From NCBI GenBank assembly GCA_008508345.1, contig QNGE01003044.1, forward strand, positions 1 to 64,000: DNA of 64,000 nucleotides. Reading direction: 5' to 3'. Made by a program: the position numbers and the translations under genes. Position 1 is the first letter of the stretch. Every line of letters starts with the position of its first letter. The DNA is from Paragonimus westermani (lineage: Eukaryota > Platyhelminthes > Trematoda > Plagiorchiida > Troglotrematidae). This document shows positions 50,160-62,298 of this stretch, one piece after another. The notes below the pieces were generated by a model, which was not told where the DNA came from, ran no database searches, and saw only the letters and a list, made by a program, of their open reading frames with translations.

Positions 50160-51890
50160 GCTTGATTTGGAATTCCAATTTAGAGATTTGTTTTACAAGT
50201 TAGCCGCCGCAAAACCATCATCAGCTTTAAACGAAGGAAGTGTGAAATCAACGTTTGTTAACCCATGCTATCAGTATCTTAACTTGACCTCGCGAATAAA
50301 ACATATGTTGACCAAACAACATTTAAATGCATTAAAATGTTTACAAGAGAACGAACTCAGTGCTTTTCAGAACAGATGAAAGCGCAGGTGTTGATTCACT
50401 GAACAAGATTGGTTACTTTGCCAACTAGCTGATAGTTGAAAACTCATGAAGGCAGATACTGAGAAAGAGAAGACATCAGCGGTAGAAAGACGATATCTAA
50501 AACACTGCGCCGTATAAAACAGAAAATGATTGATGTGGCCACTTTCGGACGCATCCATCTCACCGGGACAACATTCCTTGAGCAAACGATCTACCCATAT
50601 TACACACTTTACTGTGAGACTCATTTCAAACATGTGCAATTCGCATTACCATGCGGTAGCCAAATGATTCGCCGCTCTGTTCGAACCCATCAGATTGAAG
50701 CCAGTAAAACAGTCTGCGGAGCACATTTCATTCCGTTGACAATCCAAAACCTGAACCCATGCAATCAAATAATGTTCTCATTCGATGCTGCTTCACTGTT
50801 CACGAATGTGCCTCTACAAGAGACAGTTGATGATCTGTGCGATTATATCAAACGTTACAACAAACACGTGACCAACCCGAAAAATGAACTGAGAGAACTG
50901 CTGGTGCGTTGTGATTGTTACGTTCAGTACCCGTTTTACAGTACAGGGAAATGGAGTGGCAATCGGCTTGCCCCTACGTCTCCTGTTAGCCACTTTCCTG
51001 AGCAAACTGGAGGCGAACAAACGCAATCCTGATGATAATTTCTGCGTCGTCAGTGAGAATTTTAACTTGAACAGAATTATGACAGATTTTAAATCAGCCC
51101 ATGTCAGTATAAAATTCACTAAGGAATCAGACATCAACGGCCAAATAAATTTTTGGATGTTGACCTATTAAGAATAGAGGATGGTTCAATCCAACGAAAA
51201 GTGCACTGGAAATAACTGAATGGTCAGTACATTCACTTTAACAGTTTCGTTTCACTGACTCAAGGGTGAGACCTCATACGATGTCGGACGGGTAAGGCGT
51301 TAAAGATCTGCACACTTGACACTTTACCTGTGCTAGATATTCTACCAAAAGTATTCATGCAGCAGGCAATGTATGCAGTAGGGTAGAAACGTAAGTTAAC
51401 TTCAGTGATCAAGAAAATTACGTTTACTAGTCTCCCTTTCAAGGGAGACCCCACGACCGAAGTTATCGAAAGAAAACTCAGAAAGTCAGTTGAAACAACC
51501 TACTCGTCCAACACCTGTTTTCATGTCACAACTCAAGGACAAACTTCCATGTTCTACAACCAGCTGTTAAATACACTCATCTGTTTGCTCGTATCGACCA
51601 TCATGCATTGGTCATGCTACAAAGCGGCTCTCGTAGGGTCCCTGAACTACGTATGTGTGCGATTAAAGCAGTTTCATGCACCGTTGTTGCTCAATTGACA
51701 GAATCTCATCATTGTTTCAGTAAGAAACACGCCTTTCATATTGTCTACCGAATTCCAAGGAATTGGTCAAAAATGGCGAGATTCGGAACGTTGTCCCTTT
51801 CCGAGTCTACTAGTGCTTGATTGCGCAACTCTGACCACTGCGCTCAGAAGAGGTTCGTGCGGACACTCAATCTCCCCTGCCCCACAGTCA
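50160..51890 (+). pseudogene. Penelope-like retroelement, near full length, frameshifted
   Basis: An N-terminal block (about 50170-50360, QFRDLFYKLA ... LNALKCLQEN) precedes a reverse transcriptase read in several frames: SFDAASLFTNVPLQETV (about 50779), then GNGVAIGLPL (about 50950), then INFLDVDLLRIEDGSIQRKV (about 51147-51205), then TSLPFKGDP (about 51410). Endonuclease and C-terminal remnants follow, with HIVYRIPRNW (about 51740) and FVRTLNLPCP (about 51855). The catalytic YxDD segment is not recognisable, and at least three frameshifts and several stops are present, so it is dead. It sits in the spacer between the large inverted arms, on the same strand as the fragments at 47215 and 63097. 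Confidence 0.72.
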
Positions 51891-52714
51891 GTCAGGCTAA
51901 CGTTTTGAAACAGTGATTAGGTAACTGATAACCAAAATGTCGCCTATAACCCCTACTGTCCGTTTTTCTGAGTCACTCTGGTTACTGTTTTCTTGTTTAT
52001 TGTGTTGTAATTAGATTGATGATCAAACAGAAAACTAACTTTGTTCGCTGCTTTGTCGTTCTGATAATTGCTGTTCACTCAGTGTTAAATGAATCTGGTA
52101 GATAAACTGATTCCCAAGATTACTAAACATATTAGAAAGCAAATGAACCTCTGACCACTTAGTCTTCCTAATAAACACTGGGAGCTCTTCTCTTGTGCTT
52201 ACACTACTTCGATAAACCCTGTAATCAAATAACTTACAGCATCGGTATTTTTGCCGCATAAATTCCACATTTCTAGTAGTGCATTTACCGGTATTATTAA
52301 TGTTAATGAAGCATACAGTATCGTCAGAACCGTCTTGGCAACGAGCCTAGATGTTTGTTTTGTAAAATCACCCTCGGTAGTGTGCTAATCGTTATTCAAG
52401 TTATTGTGCAGAGAATGCAGTGAAATTCATCCTTTCGACTTAAATACCCTCACCTCAAGGGTTTTGTCTGGAGTTGATAGGAGAGATTGTGGTTCTACTT
52501 TCAGTGTTCTGGTAATCTAATCACCTGACCGAATTAACTGTCACTAGGCTTTCAGATGTCCTAATCTGGTTGTTGAAACAGAAGGACAGTGAACCTGTGG
52601 CCAAAATGGTTACACCATGTTAATGCGAGAAACAGCTTAAGTTAGGGCCGGCCTAGCGACATACACTACTGTTTATCTTTAACAAGTATGGACCGCGAAT
52701 TTATTGTTTCTTTC
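51891..52714. other. non-coding stretch, possible Penelope 3' flank
   Basis: No exon was seen; the first 100-150 bp may be the 3' untranslated end of the Penelope element. Confidence 0.35.
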
Positions 52715-52775
52715 ATAACAGCCCGCTCAAAGTCAAACTGAATGCAAAAGCTGCGATAAAATATAAGCGACGTCT
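52715..52775 (+). mobile_element. eroded fragment of the hammerhead SINE body
   Basis: The words AGCCCGCTCAAAGTCAAACT, GAATGCAAAAGCTGCGAT and AAATATAAGCGA match in order the SINE body (GGCTGGCTGGAAAGTCTATC, GAATGCGAAGGCTGCGAT, AAATGTGAGTGA). No hammerhead or promoter remains. Confidence 0.4.
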
Positions 52776-53096
52776 ATTCTATCCAACAAATTTAGCAGTC
52801 AAACAGATTTATGTTTTCAGAACGTTCTGGTTCACGTGATCGGGAAATTCACATATAACACTGGATAAAATAAGATTCGGATTCCGTAAACCAATGTAAA
52901 GAGCCGACTAGTTAGTTTCAACTTTCAACGCCGTGTCAACATCAAACGATTAGTGATAATCACCCCGAAAATCAATAAATGATCTCGTGAGAGCCGCATT
53001 TCAGGAGGTGAAATTTTCTCAAAAATTTACAAATGAACCATCTTCCAGAAAAGTAAACAATCTTGTAATGTTTACCATATTTCAGAACCCCGTTCA
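52776..53096. other. end of the spacer between inverted arms
   Basis: Nothing recognised before arm homology starts near 53097. Confidence 0.4.
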
Positions 53097-53789
53097 CTAC
53101 ACGCATGAGAGGAGTTCTACCGATTTCTGGAACACAAAAGTGCACGTTAAATTTCGGACAAAGTGTTGTTATTACCCTCAATCTGACGTTCTTTCATACC
53201 TTGGTTGACGGACCGCATGCCGCGAAGATGAATGAGGTTTCTGATGCTGATTTCCTTTCATAGTTGATAGACTTCCCCTGTTACTCAGCGGTTAGTTTCA
53301 CTTTGTTGAAATTGCGACACTGACTGTTCGACTTTGATTTTCCCATTAAGCAGAAACCATTCAGAAATGTCAGGGTGAACGCACAGAACGAGATCACCGT
53401 TCCTCAGCTTTTATGCTACTTATGGTTACAGGTTTGCGTGTGAAATAAACACAATTGAGAGTTGATAGCGGAGCCACCTCTCTGTTCCGGCTGAATGACA
53501 CAATCAAATGGTGCGGCACAATCGGATTTGTAGTTGGTGTGTTTGAGCCAAATCGACATAAACCTCGCTTCCAGGTTGTAGCCACGACGTGTGCGACTTT
53601 GAAAACAGGACGTTATCCTACAAACTGGAGTGTAAAAATAGAGTAGGCTGCATAGTTTAGCGTACACAAATCAAGTGAAACTGGAATCTAGTGTTGTTTG
53701 CTTACGCGCTCTCTTCTTGATGACAAATTCTACTGTTTCGACATACAACCTCCATCATCTGAATGACGTGTCCAGGCATATCTCTCCAA

Positions 53790-54455
53790 CGTCGTCGTCA
53801 TCATCATCATAGACAACAATACATCAGTGGATCTCACGGATGCTTAACCGTCACAGAACCGTGAAAAACGAACCCCGTTCAGAAAACGAGAGGAAGAATG
53901 AAGGGGGGAAGGGATCCAACCAATAAAAACAGCTTCGTCTGTATTCAAACATTTAGTATCAAGGTGCCTACATCTCGCAAACAAAAAAATAAGTTATATG
54001 TAGAATGGGGGCGCAAACAGCGCTTATTTCACAGACTAATCGTCCAAACAACGACAACAGTCACGCTATTGAATTCGATTGGCCATTAGCTCACTTGACT
54101 TCTCCGATAACGGACTCTGTGATTCGTCAGGTCCCCAGCCTGGAGGACGAATCCGATCTACGGTGGCCAACTCCTTAGTGAACGAGTTCATTTCCCTACG
54201 CCAGGTCATCATCTGTCCACCTCGGACCATACGTCAGTCGGCCGCAGCGTCGGCAGAGTGCTCGATTTGGCAGACGACCAGCTAGCATCCTTAACACATG
54301 GCCTAGCCATCCAAGTCTGTGCAACTGTAGAAATTGAACGAAGTATTAAACACCCGCTTTCCATCCTCCTCGTTGCTTATTCGTTGGTGCCACCCGATAT
54401 GAGCGATCGAACGCAGATATTGGTGACCAAATACCTGAAGATGGTTCACGTTCGC
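53790..54455 (-). mobile_element. 3' end of a non-LTR retrotransposon (decayed), right arm
   Basis: Mirror image of 45340-46005 with the same motifs (WLGHVLRM, GPRWTDDD, GWGPDES) and the same (GAT/GAC)n tail, near 53790-53815. Confidence 0.7.
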
Positions 54456-55138
54456 GATCGCTCATAATAAAGCACCCTTGTTTCAAATCCAAACGTCGAT
54501 GTCTTGAAACTAATGCTCTCATTAGGATATGGGAATTCAGATATCTTCGTGTGGCATAATTATTGCGCAAGGCATGTCTCCACTCAGAGGAATGGATTTT
54601 GAAACGCATCGTTTTTGTTTACGAAACTAAGCTATATTCAACCGTTCACTACTGAGTGTTGGCCTGTCGAACCAGGTGTGCCTAGCGTGAGTGCTCATCA
54701 TTCATTGTTGATTGACTCTTCAAATTGTGTCAGATGTATAGATTATCGAACTTAGAATGAGGCCGGTAATCATGGTGTCACGTGTCCGTTGATTCACTGA
54801 TTGGAGAGCATACGTTCACGTCTGGTGAATGAATAAACTGCAGTCAACCAACCGGTCGATCATGCTGTGTCCAGCACATTACAGTGTCAAATGTTGTTGA
54901 CTTCAGGAAGAAGGACGATTTGGTGGAGCGTGATTAGGGGATTTGGGAGAACATATGTATCCCACTGGTTAGAGGCGAGTGATTTAGAATAGCAAAGAAA
55001 AAGAAGATTTGGTAGATGCGAGTCAGAGTCAGGGAGTTGACGGTATGGGAATTGGTAGATGAGGACCTGAGAATAGTTGGAGAATGGAATTGAGTCGATC
55101 GAGACCTCAGTCACAGTCCATACTCAACATCTAGTCTG

Positions 55139-55159
55139 TCACACACACACACACACTCA
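55139..55159 (-). repeat. (CA)n microsatellite, right arm
   Basis: Mirror image of the (GT)n run at 44636-44656. Confidence 0.85.
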
Positions 55160-56522
55160 AACGTGTATCGACAATCAAGTCTTAACACTTGCGCTCAGCT
55201 CGTCACAAAATGAACGAACTCTGTGTAACTCACTTGAACGTCTGAAACTACCAAACGTTCAGTGTATTAGAGTCAACTGCGCACCAGGCTTCCGCAATTA
55301 GACAATTGCCGTACTTTCCAATGTGCCCAAGTTGATCCACTTATTGAAACCAAGCGTTCTTTACTTCGCTTCGGGTTTCGAAAACCTGACGGTTAGTTGA
55401 ATATGACCGGAAATATCGCTATGAATGTTAACGTCCCGCTTTCTGTTATCTTCTCCTTGGTTCTCGAAATGTTACTTCATTTTCCTAGTACATACCATCC
55501 ACGATGTCAGGTTGTACGTCACCCAATCATTTGAGACACATGTGCCCTACGCCCTGCACTACCGTCGATTATCACCGCGACATACTTGGTCAGACCAGAA
55601 CGTCACAGACTTCAGTAAGTTTTCGAACAGTGTGTGTCACAACCGTGAACACGTTGTAAATTGTGCGTTTCTGATTATCCGTCTATTATGAACTCCCAAG
55701 CGTAGATATGCATAAACTGTCGCTGCATCTGGTCGCTGCATATACTGCATGATAAGCATTTAGGTCACTCGAAATTCCTAACCGCCCTCTTTGTTATTGG
55801 TGCGAATTAGTTCTGTTCCATCTAAACAATGTGACGATTCTAAGGGATACTAACAAACCGAATTGTTACATGTCTTGTTTCATAAATGCAATCCTCCATG
55901 GTGGGTTTCTTCTTGGTTTGTACTCTTCGGTTATACGTCGAACACATTACCAACTTACACTCTCGTCTATTGACGATCGGTCATCTGATCCTCAGTTCGA
56001 ACAGGCCACTTGTGCAAATTGGTGTGGCTTTTCTGTCAGAAGTTCATCGACTAACTGAAGCCCTTTTTGTGATACCAACGGCGATCCTTCACCACAAAAT
56101 AACAGTAATTGATGGTGAGGTATTTGTATTTAACCACTGCTCTCAATAACCGGTGGCTATCTTTCAGATATGGAACTAGAAGTTTGTAGGCTGAAAACCC
56201 CGACAAACAGAGGCAAATCGATAGAGTATCGTCCTATTATTCAGGCACGAACAGATCACTTCATTAATCCGGTGCTGTGTGTGAGGCATCCGACACACAC
56301 GCACACCTAGACTCGCCACATGGATTAAGCTTTCGCGCTGTTGATCTGTGATCCACACAATATTGTTCACTGATTGTGTACAGCTTGATTGATCAACAAG
56401 GTGTGCGAGCTTACCTCGTTTGGTTCGTTGAGCGGGAATGTGTCAGCAGTTTAACACATGTGCCAATTCCTATACACTGGTCATAATGTAGCGAGAAGGC
56501 GTCCAATAAAGCACGATCTTTA

Positions 56523-56749
56523 TTTTCCAAATCGCCAGTCACATGCAACGCGCGCTCTCTCGTTTATGAGTCATAATTCCAACCCGCAGCACCCCCCGGT
56601 TTCCGTTCACACGTCGTGTGCACTTCTAACCGGTTTACGTGCGTGACCGGTGCCTTCTATCGGAGGGTTTTCCGCTTGCCATTCCTCGTCTGTTTGTCCG
56701 ATTTCGTTGCGCGATGGCTCGTGCGGCTGCTCGTGCTGTCCACCATCCN
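56523..56749. other. CpG-rich core of the right arm, ends at single N
   Basis: 226 bp with a high density of CG dinucleotides (for example GAGAGCGCGCGTTG on minus), ending at the single N. A minus-strand frame (DGGQHEQPHEPSRNE...) is open for about 47 codons. It may belong next to the 114-bp filler of the left arm in the true locus. Confidence 0.7.
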
Positions 56750-57022
56750 CGAAAACTCGCACCTCCGACCTGACAATCCACCACAATAACAAGGACGTTT
56801 GATTTTTTCACACAAGACGTTCTTTTTTTTAGCTGCATTTATCAACCAAACTTAATTGGTGGCATTTTCACCTGATCGGTGAGCACGATTTGTAGGAATA
56901 CCCCCGCTAACTTTCTGCCTTTGGTGGAACACTGATTAAACATGTATTCGTAATTATGAGATATTCTCTCGTTTTTGCGTAATCACAGTTAAGCTGTAAA
57001 ATATTACATTCTTGCTGCGATT

Positions 57023-57460
57023 GTGCTGCATTCGTCGTCTTGCAAACCACACTGCTCGTGCATGGACAATGCGAAAGAGGCAAGCCTTAATTCTATGGCA
57101 TACAAACCAGTCAGTGGTTCACAGCGGATGCTAACTTGTCATCCGAAAACAAACAAGCCAACTACCAATGCCTACCAAATCGAAAGTCAACCAACGGACG
57201 GCGGTTCATGCTTAGAACAATTTCACTTCGCCACGCTTCACATTCCTCTCTTCGACAGTCTGATAATCAGAGGCAACTTCGTTGTTTTAAGCCAATTGTC
57301 TATTTCATTGATAACGGACGTTTCACACTTGATAGACTTCGTTTGGTTTCGTTCGTGTTATCATTTTCCAAATGTCGCTATGGCACAATCGTGTGCACAA
57401 TCACAGATGACAAACCGCTTAACTAGTCAATCTCAATCTACTGAAATAAATCGAACGTGA
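57023..57460 (+). CDS. candidate exon with hydrophobic leader, mirrored copy
   Basis: Identical translation to 42447-42884 in the left arm. The upstream in-frame leader YYILAAIVLHSSS and the acceptor-like CACAG near 56989 are also present. Unrecognised family. Confidence 0.25.
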   Translation: MLHSSSCKPHCSCMDNAKEASLNSMAYKPVSGSQRMLTCHPKTNKPTTNAYQIESQPTDGGSCLEQFHFATLHIPLFDSLIIRGNFVVLSQLSISLITDVSHLIDFVWFRSCYHFPNVAMAQSCAQSQMTNRLTSQSQSTEINRT

Positions 57461-58494
57461 GGCCAAAGCAACTAGGACAGTAAAAGAATTTACTACATGT
57501 GTCTTCGTCATGTTCCATGTTCCTTTACCCTCGATTTTACACAGTAGATGCCTGAAAACCGGCGCCATATGCAGTCACTTGCTTGCACTGTAGGTTGGGC
57601 TGATATGACGATGACAAGTAGACATCGGAAAATATTTGCCATCAGTATAGTAAGAATGAATTCAAGAGGTCTGAACGCGTCGTCTGACAAGTTTGTAATC
57701 AATAACTCATAAAAAAACAGGACTTTTCGAGCCCACTGTGAAGTCCGTGTCATTTCAGTTACGGTATTCCTGTGGACGATCATTCGAGTTGGTTAAAATT
57801 GTGAAGTGTGACAGTTTACTCGAAACGCCGTTCCACTCTTAAAATACTGGTTCGACAAGATTCATTCAGCGATTCCAAGATTGTCGTTCCACAGGACAGC
57901 GTTAGACAGATCGATAACAAATCAGGGTTCAGTGGACAGCAAAATTGGCCAGTCTGAAATACCATAATTCCCTATACTAATACATGTAATGGAAATCACC
58001 TGTAAAAGAATTGAAAAGTACCGTACTCAACCGCTTTGAATACATCAATCGCATTTTATCACTCAGCTGCGAGTACTGATCAGTCGTATACCGCTGACAA
58101 CATCTATCGCAATGCGCACTTCAGATTCACAGGCAGCTGATAGATTTGGGATGGCATAAAATGTTGATGTAGTTCGTATTCTTGGTTCCGCGGTTCAGCA
58201 GAGAGACTGTTAGGAATTATAATGGGTTCGTTGAAATGAAATTCGAAACTCGGTCACTTCAACTGTGTGAATCAGAACAGTTTGAAGGTTGTGTAGAAAT
58301 GACAGAGTATCAGAGAAGGAAGCTATCCAGGATCATCCAAACTTAGTGCGAACTGATTGCACTACGAAACAAACGACACTTGACTGAAGGTATTAACAAT
58401 AGTTGATAGCAACTATACCTTATTACAATAATGCTGATTGGGTTCGATATTAGCGACGGAACCTAATGTTCACAATAATCGACCGATGACACTG

Positions 58495-58621
58495 TTACGA
58501 CAACCTCTGGTAGGGTTGCTTTAGGCTTGCATCATGCAGACGTCCAGTAAGTGTTACGTGCATATGAGGCAGGTTCCAACCAGTGGCTCCGGCAGTCACG
58601 TCTTCCGACGGAAAAGTCCGG
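58495..58621 (-). CDS. candidate exon at the edge of the inverted repeat
   Basis: On minus, the acceptor GTCTTATTTTCAG is followed by an open frame (C plus about 41 codons) reading RTFPSEDVTAGATGWNLPHM onward to QRLS and a stop that lies just inside the right arm. The acceptor is good, no donor is clear and no family is recognised. Its frame does not match the exit phase of the exon at 59058-59165. Confidence 0.25.
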
Positions 58622-59057
58622 CTGAAAATAAGACAGATACACTCATACGGTGACATTGTAATCCCACATCTGTGCGTTTGTTTTTGTAAGGCTTCATTCA
58701 GCCAGGTTTGATCGAGAAACCACAAAGACCTGTGTCATTTAATGTGAATTTTCGCTATCCGACATCATCGGTTGGAAACACGTAGCCCAGTGCGCATTCA
58801 AGTGATACGGGAGGAAACCGTAGATAACCATTATTCGGAGAACATTTATCACAGAAGTGAGGAAGTTAGCCGGATAACCTGATCCCAACCTTTCTCAGAA
58901 TTCAACTGTTAGTGTGAACCCAAGTGTCAATTAACAGATATAATGAGGAACCGATTCACGTACGTGAAGGATTTCTTCGAGCACGAAGGTCTCGTCAAAC
59001 TAATTTCATATAAAATGAAAACGCGAACTGTCAATCTAAACAAATGCTCACGTTCAC
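58622..59057. other. non-coding stretch, likely intronic
   Basis: Nothing recognised between the two candidate minus-strand exons. Confidence 0.35.
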
Positions 59058-59165
59058 CACCAGCCTCGACCGTGAGACAATAAATGAATGGCTGGTAAGG
59101 TTCAGTGGCATGAACGTCGTCGTTTTCTAAATCAAAGAAAACTACTGTAGCAGGGGTGACGATAA
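59058..59165 (-). CDS. candidate internal exon, unrecognised
   Basis: The acceptor CTTCTTTTTGCAG and donor G|GTGAAC bound 108 bp on minus: 2 nt, 35 codons, 1 nt (phase 1-1). It begins IVTPATVVFFDLENDDV and ends CLTVEAG. Both splice sites are good and the residue mix looks coding. The family is not recognised. It may belong with the candidate exon at 60979-61221. Confidence 0.42.
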
Positions 59166-60641
59166 CTGCAAAAAGAAGTTTGAACACAGCAGTTAGAACA
59201 TGAAAACTGATCGGTTGAAGCATTTCGTATTGACTTAAACGTGTTGGTCATTGCGCCAGTGATCATATCCCTGGCACCATCACATTGTCATATGTAGGCA
59301 GTCAGTCAGCTTTGTTTAGGACGACGCGGATACGGGGTGGGGGCGGCGAGGGAGGGAGGTTATATCTCGAACCTAGCAAAGAAATGCAATATTGACAAGC
59401 ACAAAGAACACCGAGAATGCGACGCATCATTTCGACAGCTGTGGACATAAAAGTCTAACTACCACTATGGTCCAGTATGAATGATGCTCAAGTTGTGTCA
59501 GCCAAAGAACCGACAACTTATCGGCATTAGCTATAGTGGCTGCTTGAATGCGGGTGTTCTATGAACCATCTCATTCCTCGACTCTTCCAGCAACGTTTCG
59601 CTATTAATAATATACTTAAGGTTCACTGCGTCTGAGCAAGAGTTTGGCAGTGAATCCAATTAGGACATATGGGGTTACACTTGGTGCCACTAAGTTAATT
59701 TTGAGCACTAAGGGTTTCGATCAGTTGACTACATCGTAGTTCCAGCAGTCAACTTACATAAACACCACATACAAGCGGAGTCCGGCTGTAAGACTAATAC
59801 GTGTAAACCAAGCAAAATGGTAGCCAAAAAATTCGGAGATTTCACGCACATCAGTAGGACGAAAAGGATCACGTCACATGACCGGCAAGTTACAGACACT
59901 TGAAAACAAGGTAATTTTCAAAACATTACCTTTGGAGAAACGTACAGCTAACCAAATGTATTTTCGAACTGTAAGTACAAATTCAAACACTTAGCACACC
60001 GGTGCACAGGTAACACAAATAATGTTGAGGGAAGGTTTTTACTGAAGCACACGTAAACAGAACCACAGGGAAATGAAGCTACTGCGATAAATCCGATTGG
60101 AAATTGCTTAAGGTGGCCTTTCAGCCTAATCTTTCCTTTATTGAACAGATCGAATAGACACAATAACTGTTTTGTTATGTTCGCTGATGTGTTGCAGATA
60201 ACCCTGCTATGCGGTTAAGTAAACCAGACTGATTAAATTCAAACAGTTGTAATGGCCTAAAGTCCAAGTACACTTGGAGGTTCAGCGCTTAGGTTCTGGC
60301 CTTTAGAGCCAACGATGGGCTGAGGAAGAGGCAGGGGGATGAATGTGAGAAACAAGGATCTGTTTCTGTTCGGCAGCCAAAACCGGAAGTACGTTTTTAA
60401 CAGGTCCTGAAGGTTTACCGATTGATATCGAGTGGGGTATAATACAACGTATCAAGGATCTTTTGTATTCGTCTGTCATGATGTGCGAAAAACAAAACGC
60501 ACCGACTTCATTAGAACAATGTTGAAGTGCAAATGTCATCCTAGAAAGAGGATGTGCACCAGCGTTTTACATTCCACTATGTTCGACATAGACACAAGAG
60601 AATGAATCCACTTCAACGACAGTGTCAAGCTCTGTTCGGTA
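59166..60641. other. non-coding stretch, likely intronic, with a G-rich patch
   Basis: Contains the G-quadruplex motif at 59334-59359. Minus-strand frames at 59948-60163 and 60303-60539 look weakly coding but lack convincing splice pairs. Confidence 0.35.
59334..59359 (+). other. potential G-quadruplex
   Basis: Four G runs (GGGG, GGGGG, GGG, GGG) separated by loops of 1, 6 and 1 nt occur in 26 bases, in otherwise AT-leaning sequence. Confidence 0.65.
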
Positions 60642-60765
60642 CACATATTCTTGGTTTCTGATAGTTGGGAACAGTGATGATGTCACCTCGCCTGATGATG
60701 AAACGTTTGCAACCTAAATGCCAAGCTCGGCGAACATATCAATACCAATACCACATATTCTTGGT
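60642..60765 (+). mobile_element. 96-bp insert with 14-bp target-site duplication
   Basis: CACATATTCTTGGT occurs at 60642-60655 and again at 60752-60765. The 96 bp between (60656-60751) contains TCGCCTGATGATGAAACGTT followed by TGCAACC. The direct repeats mark a recent short insertion, and the CCTGATGA-TGAAACG word recalls a hammerhead core with stem II missing. It is a short SINE or retroelement tail of unknown family. Confidence 0.55.
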
Positions 60766-60978
60766 ACCTCGTGAAAATCGGTCAGTTAAACGGGCGTAAG
60801 CAATCTTCACGGAATAATTGTTATGACTAACGAGCGTATCTAACACCACTCCACTTTTGCTTGAGTACGTGATCCGTGGCCTTTTGTGGAAAACACTCAC
60901 CTTCGATCAGTCATATAACCCCAAACGGAACGAATACACCGTAGTGGCACATGCCAAGCTGTAATCCACATCGGATAA

Positions 60979-61221
60979 TTAATTACAACGAACGCAAATA
61001 AGTGTGGAGTACTTAATTTGTGTTAAAGCAATGTTCACCATGATGAACAACGGTTTCACAATAGACACTTTTTTCGTTACAGTGACCAGTTCGTTACAAC
61101 AAAGTTTGCCAATGCGGCGCTTCACTGAACGTGTGTCAGTCAATCCACATTTAAAAAAGCTAAGAAGCGTTTCTCCATTCTTCTTTCGAAATCCTTCTAC
61201 CTGTATGTGTCCCAGTTTATC
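60979..61221 (-). CDS. candidate exon, unrecognised
   Basis: The acceptor TCTTCATTTTCAG is followed on minus by 80 open codons beginning DKLGHIQVEGFRKKNGE and ending at TAA (60979-60981). It has no Met near the start, so it would be an internal or last exon. A donor-like CAG|GTAGAA 21 bp in would make a seven-codon micro-exon, a size known from trematode genes; a longer exon is equally possible. No family is recognised. Confidence 0.35.
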   Translation of the reverse strand, partial: DKLGHIQVEGFRKKNGETLLSFFKCGLTDTRSVKRRIGKLCCNELVTVTKKVSIVKPLFIMVNIALTQIKYSTLICVRCN

Positions 61222-62298
61222 CTGAAAATGAAGATATGAAGTCTAGAAGACGAACCTAGTGAAAAATTTACCTTCTAAAGAACCAACCGATATGTATGCA
61301 TTAAGAACTAGGTATAACCAAAAGAAGTAAGTTAACAAACTTCAGGAACACACGAAGTCTAAAACATGGGTTTCAAGAACAACGGTTGTGTGGGGGAACC
61401 TGAACACTTAGAAGTTGCTAAGACACGGTAAAAAAACGTGTCGAAGAGTCAAGGATAACCCGCCACGTGTCGTCGCATACTCTATTCTGGCTTCCTCGTT
61501 GACTGGAGTTAAACATGTCCGAAAATTAGTTAAACTGCAGTGTCAGCCAAAATCCAAACGTCGCAATTCTGAGAAAACTGGCAAAACTTATTCATATATG
61601 AAAAGGTACACACTTCCCTCTAACAGAAAGCCTCACGAACTAAAGGGGAAGAAGACTGGGAGGTATCACAGCCGAACAGAACATGAGTTAATTAGGGTCC
61701 AAAATAAGTGCTAATTATATAGCATTCTAAAAAAATAATTGCTGGGCACAACTGTCGCCCATACCCTTTAACTTCTTCCACCGGGTGCTCCATGAATTGC
61801 AGTCGGGACTTTAGAAGCATTTAACACTGTTTAAATAGCAGATGCTTATATCCTCCACAGCCAGTTAACCACAATCAGTTAACCGCCGCCCAACTGGGTA
61901 TGATAAACAATTAGTTGGCATACTGAACACGGTCTAGCTTTTGAATCCACGTGTTAACAGTACACGATGGGACGGATATGATCATCGCTGTGAAACCTGG
62001 CTTTCCAACCGTCTTACCGATTGCCTAATGATAACACCAGATGTATAAGGTTTAAAGCAAACAAACGACTTAAGCTGGTTCCTTTAAATAACACTGATAC
62101 GATACTCAAAAGATGCAAATCGTGCAGTGTATTCCGGATCACTATTTCATACAACCCGAACAAACGGGTGTGTGGCTAGGTTATAGCTGAAACGTAAAGG
62201 CACTGGGAAACAGGTAGCCATGACAACTAAGCAAACAAGGAAATGGTTAATTATCACCCGTTCCTCACACCTGCGTCACATTGGACTACCGGAGCAAC
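61222..62298. other. non-coding stretch with a basic ORF
   Basis: A plus-strand frame at 61415-61714 (99 codons, Lys/Arg-rich) has no recognisable domain or splice context. Nothing else was seen. Confidence 0.35.

Larger units (their letters stand above)
53097..58498 (-). repeat. large inverted repeat, right arm
   Basis: Reverse-complement counterpart of 41411-46698. A single N at 56749 lies at the mirrored position of the left arm's core but on its other side. A 226-bp filler (56523-56748) replaces the left arm's 114-bp filler. Outermost bases differ slightly (for example AACCTAATG here against AACTTAATG in the left arm). Confidence 0.92.

Noticed and set aside
53455..53646. WCGTIGFVVGVFEPNRHKP frame (mirrored at 46149-46340), vaguely like a CAP-Gly segment
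   Set aside because: The glycine pattern is incomplete, splice sites are ambiguous and an opposite-strand frame is equally open.
55831..56058. NKPNCYMSCFINAIL in the right arm, slightly like a ubiquitin-protease Cys box
   Set aside because: The spacing is wrong, no His box was found downstream, and no splice context supports it.
61415..61714. 99-codon Lys/Arg-rich plus-strand frame
   Set aside because: Composition is consistent with AT/purine-rich non-coding DNA; no domain or splice support.
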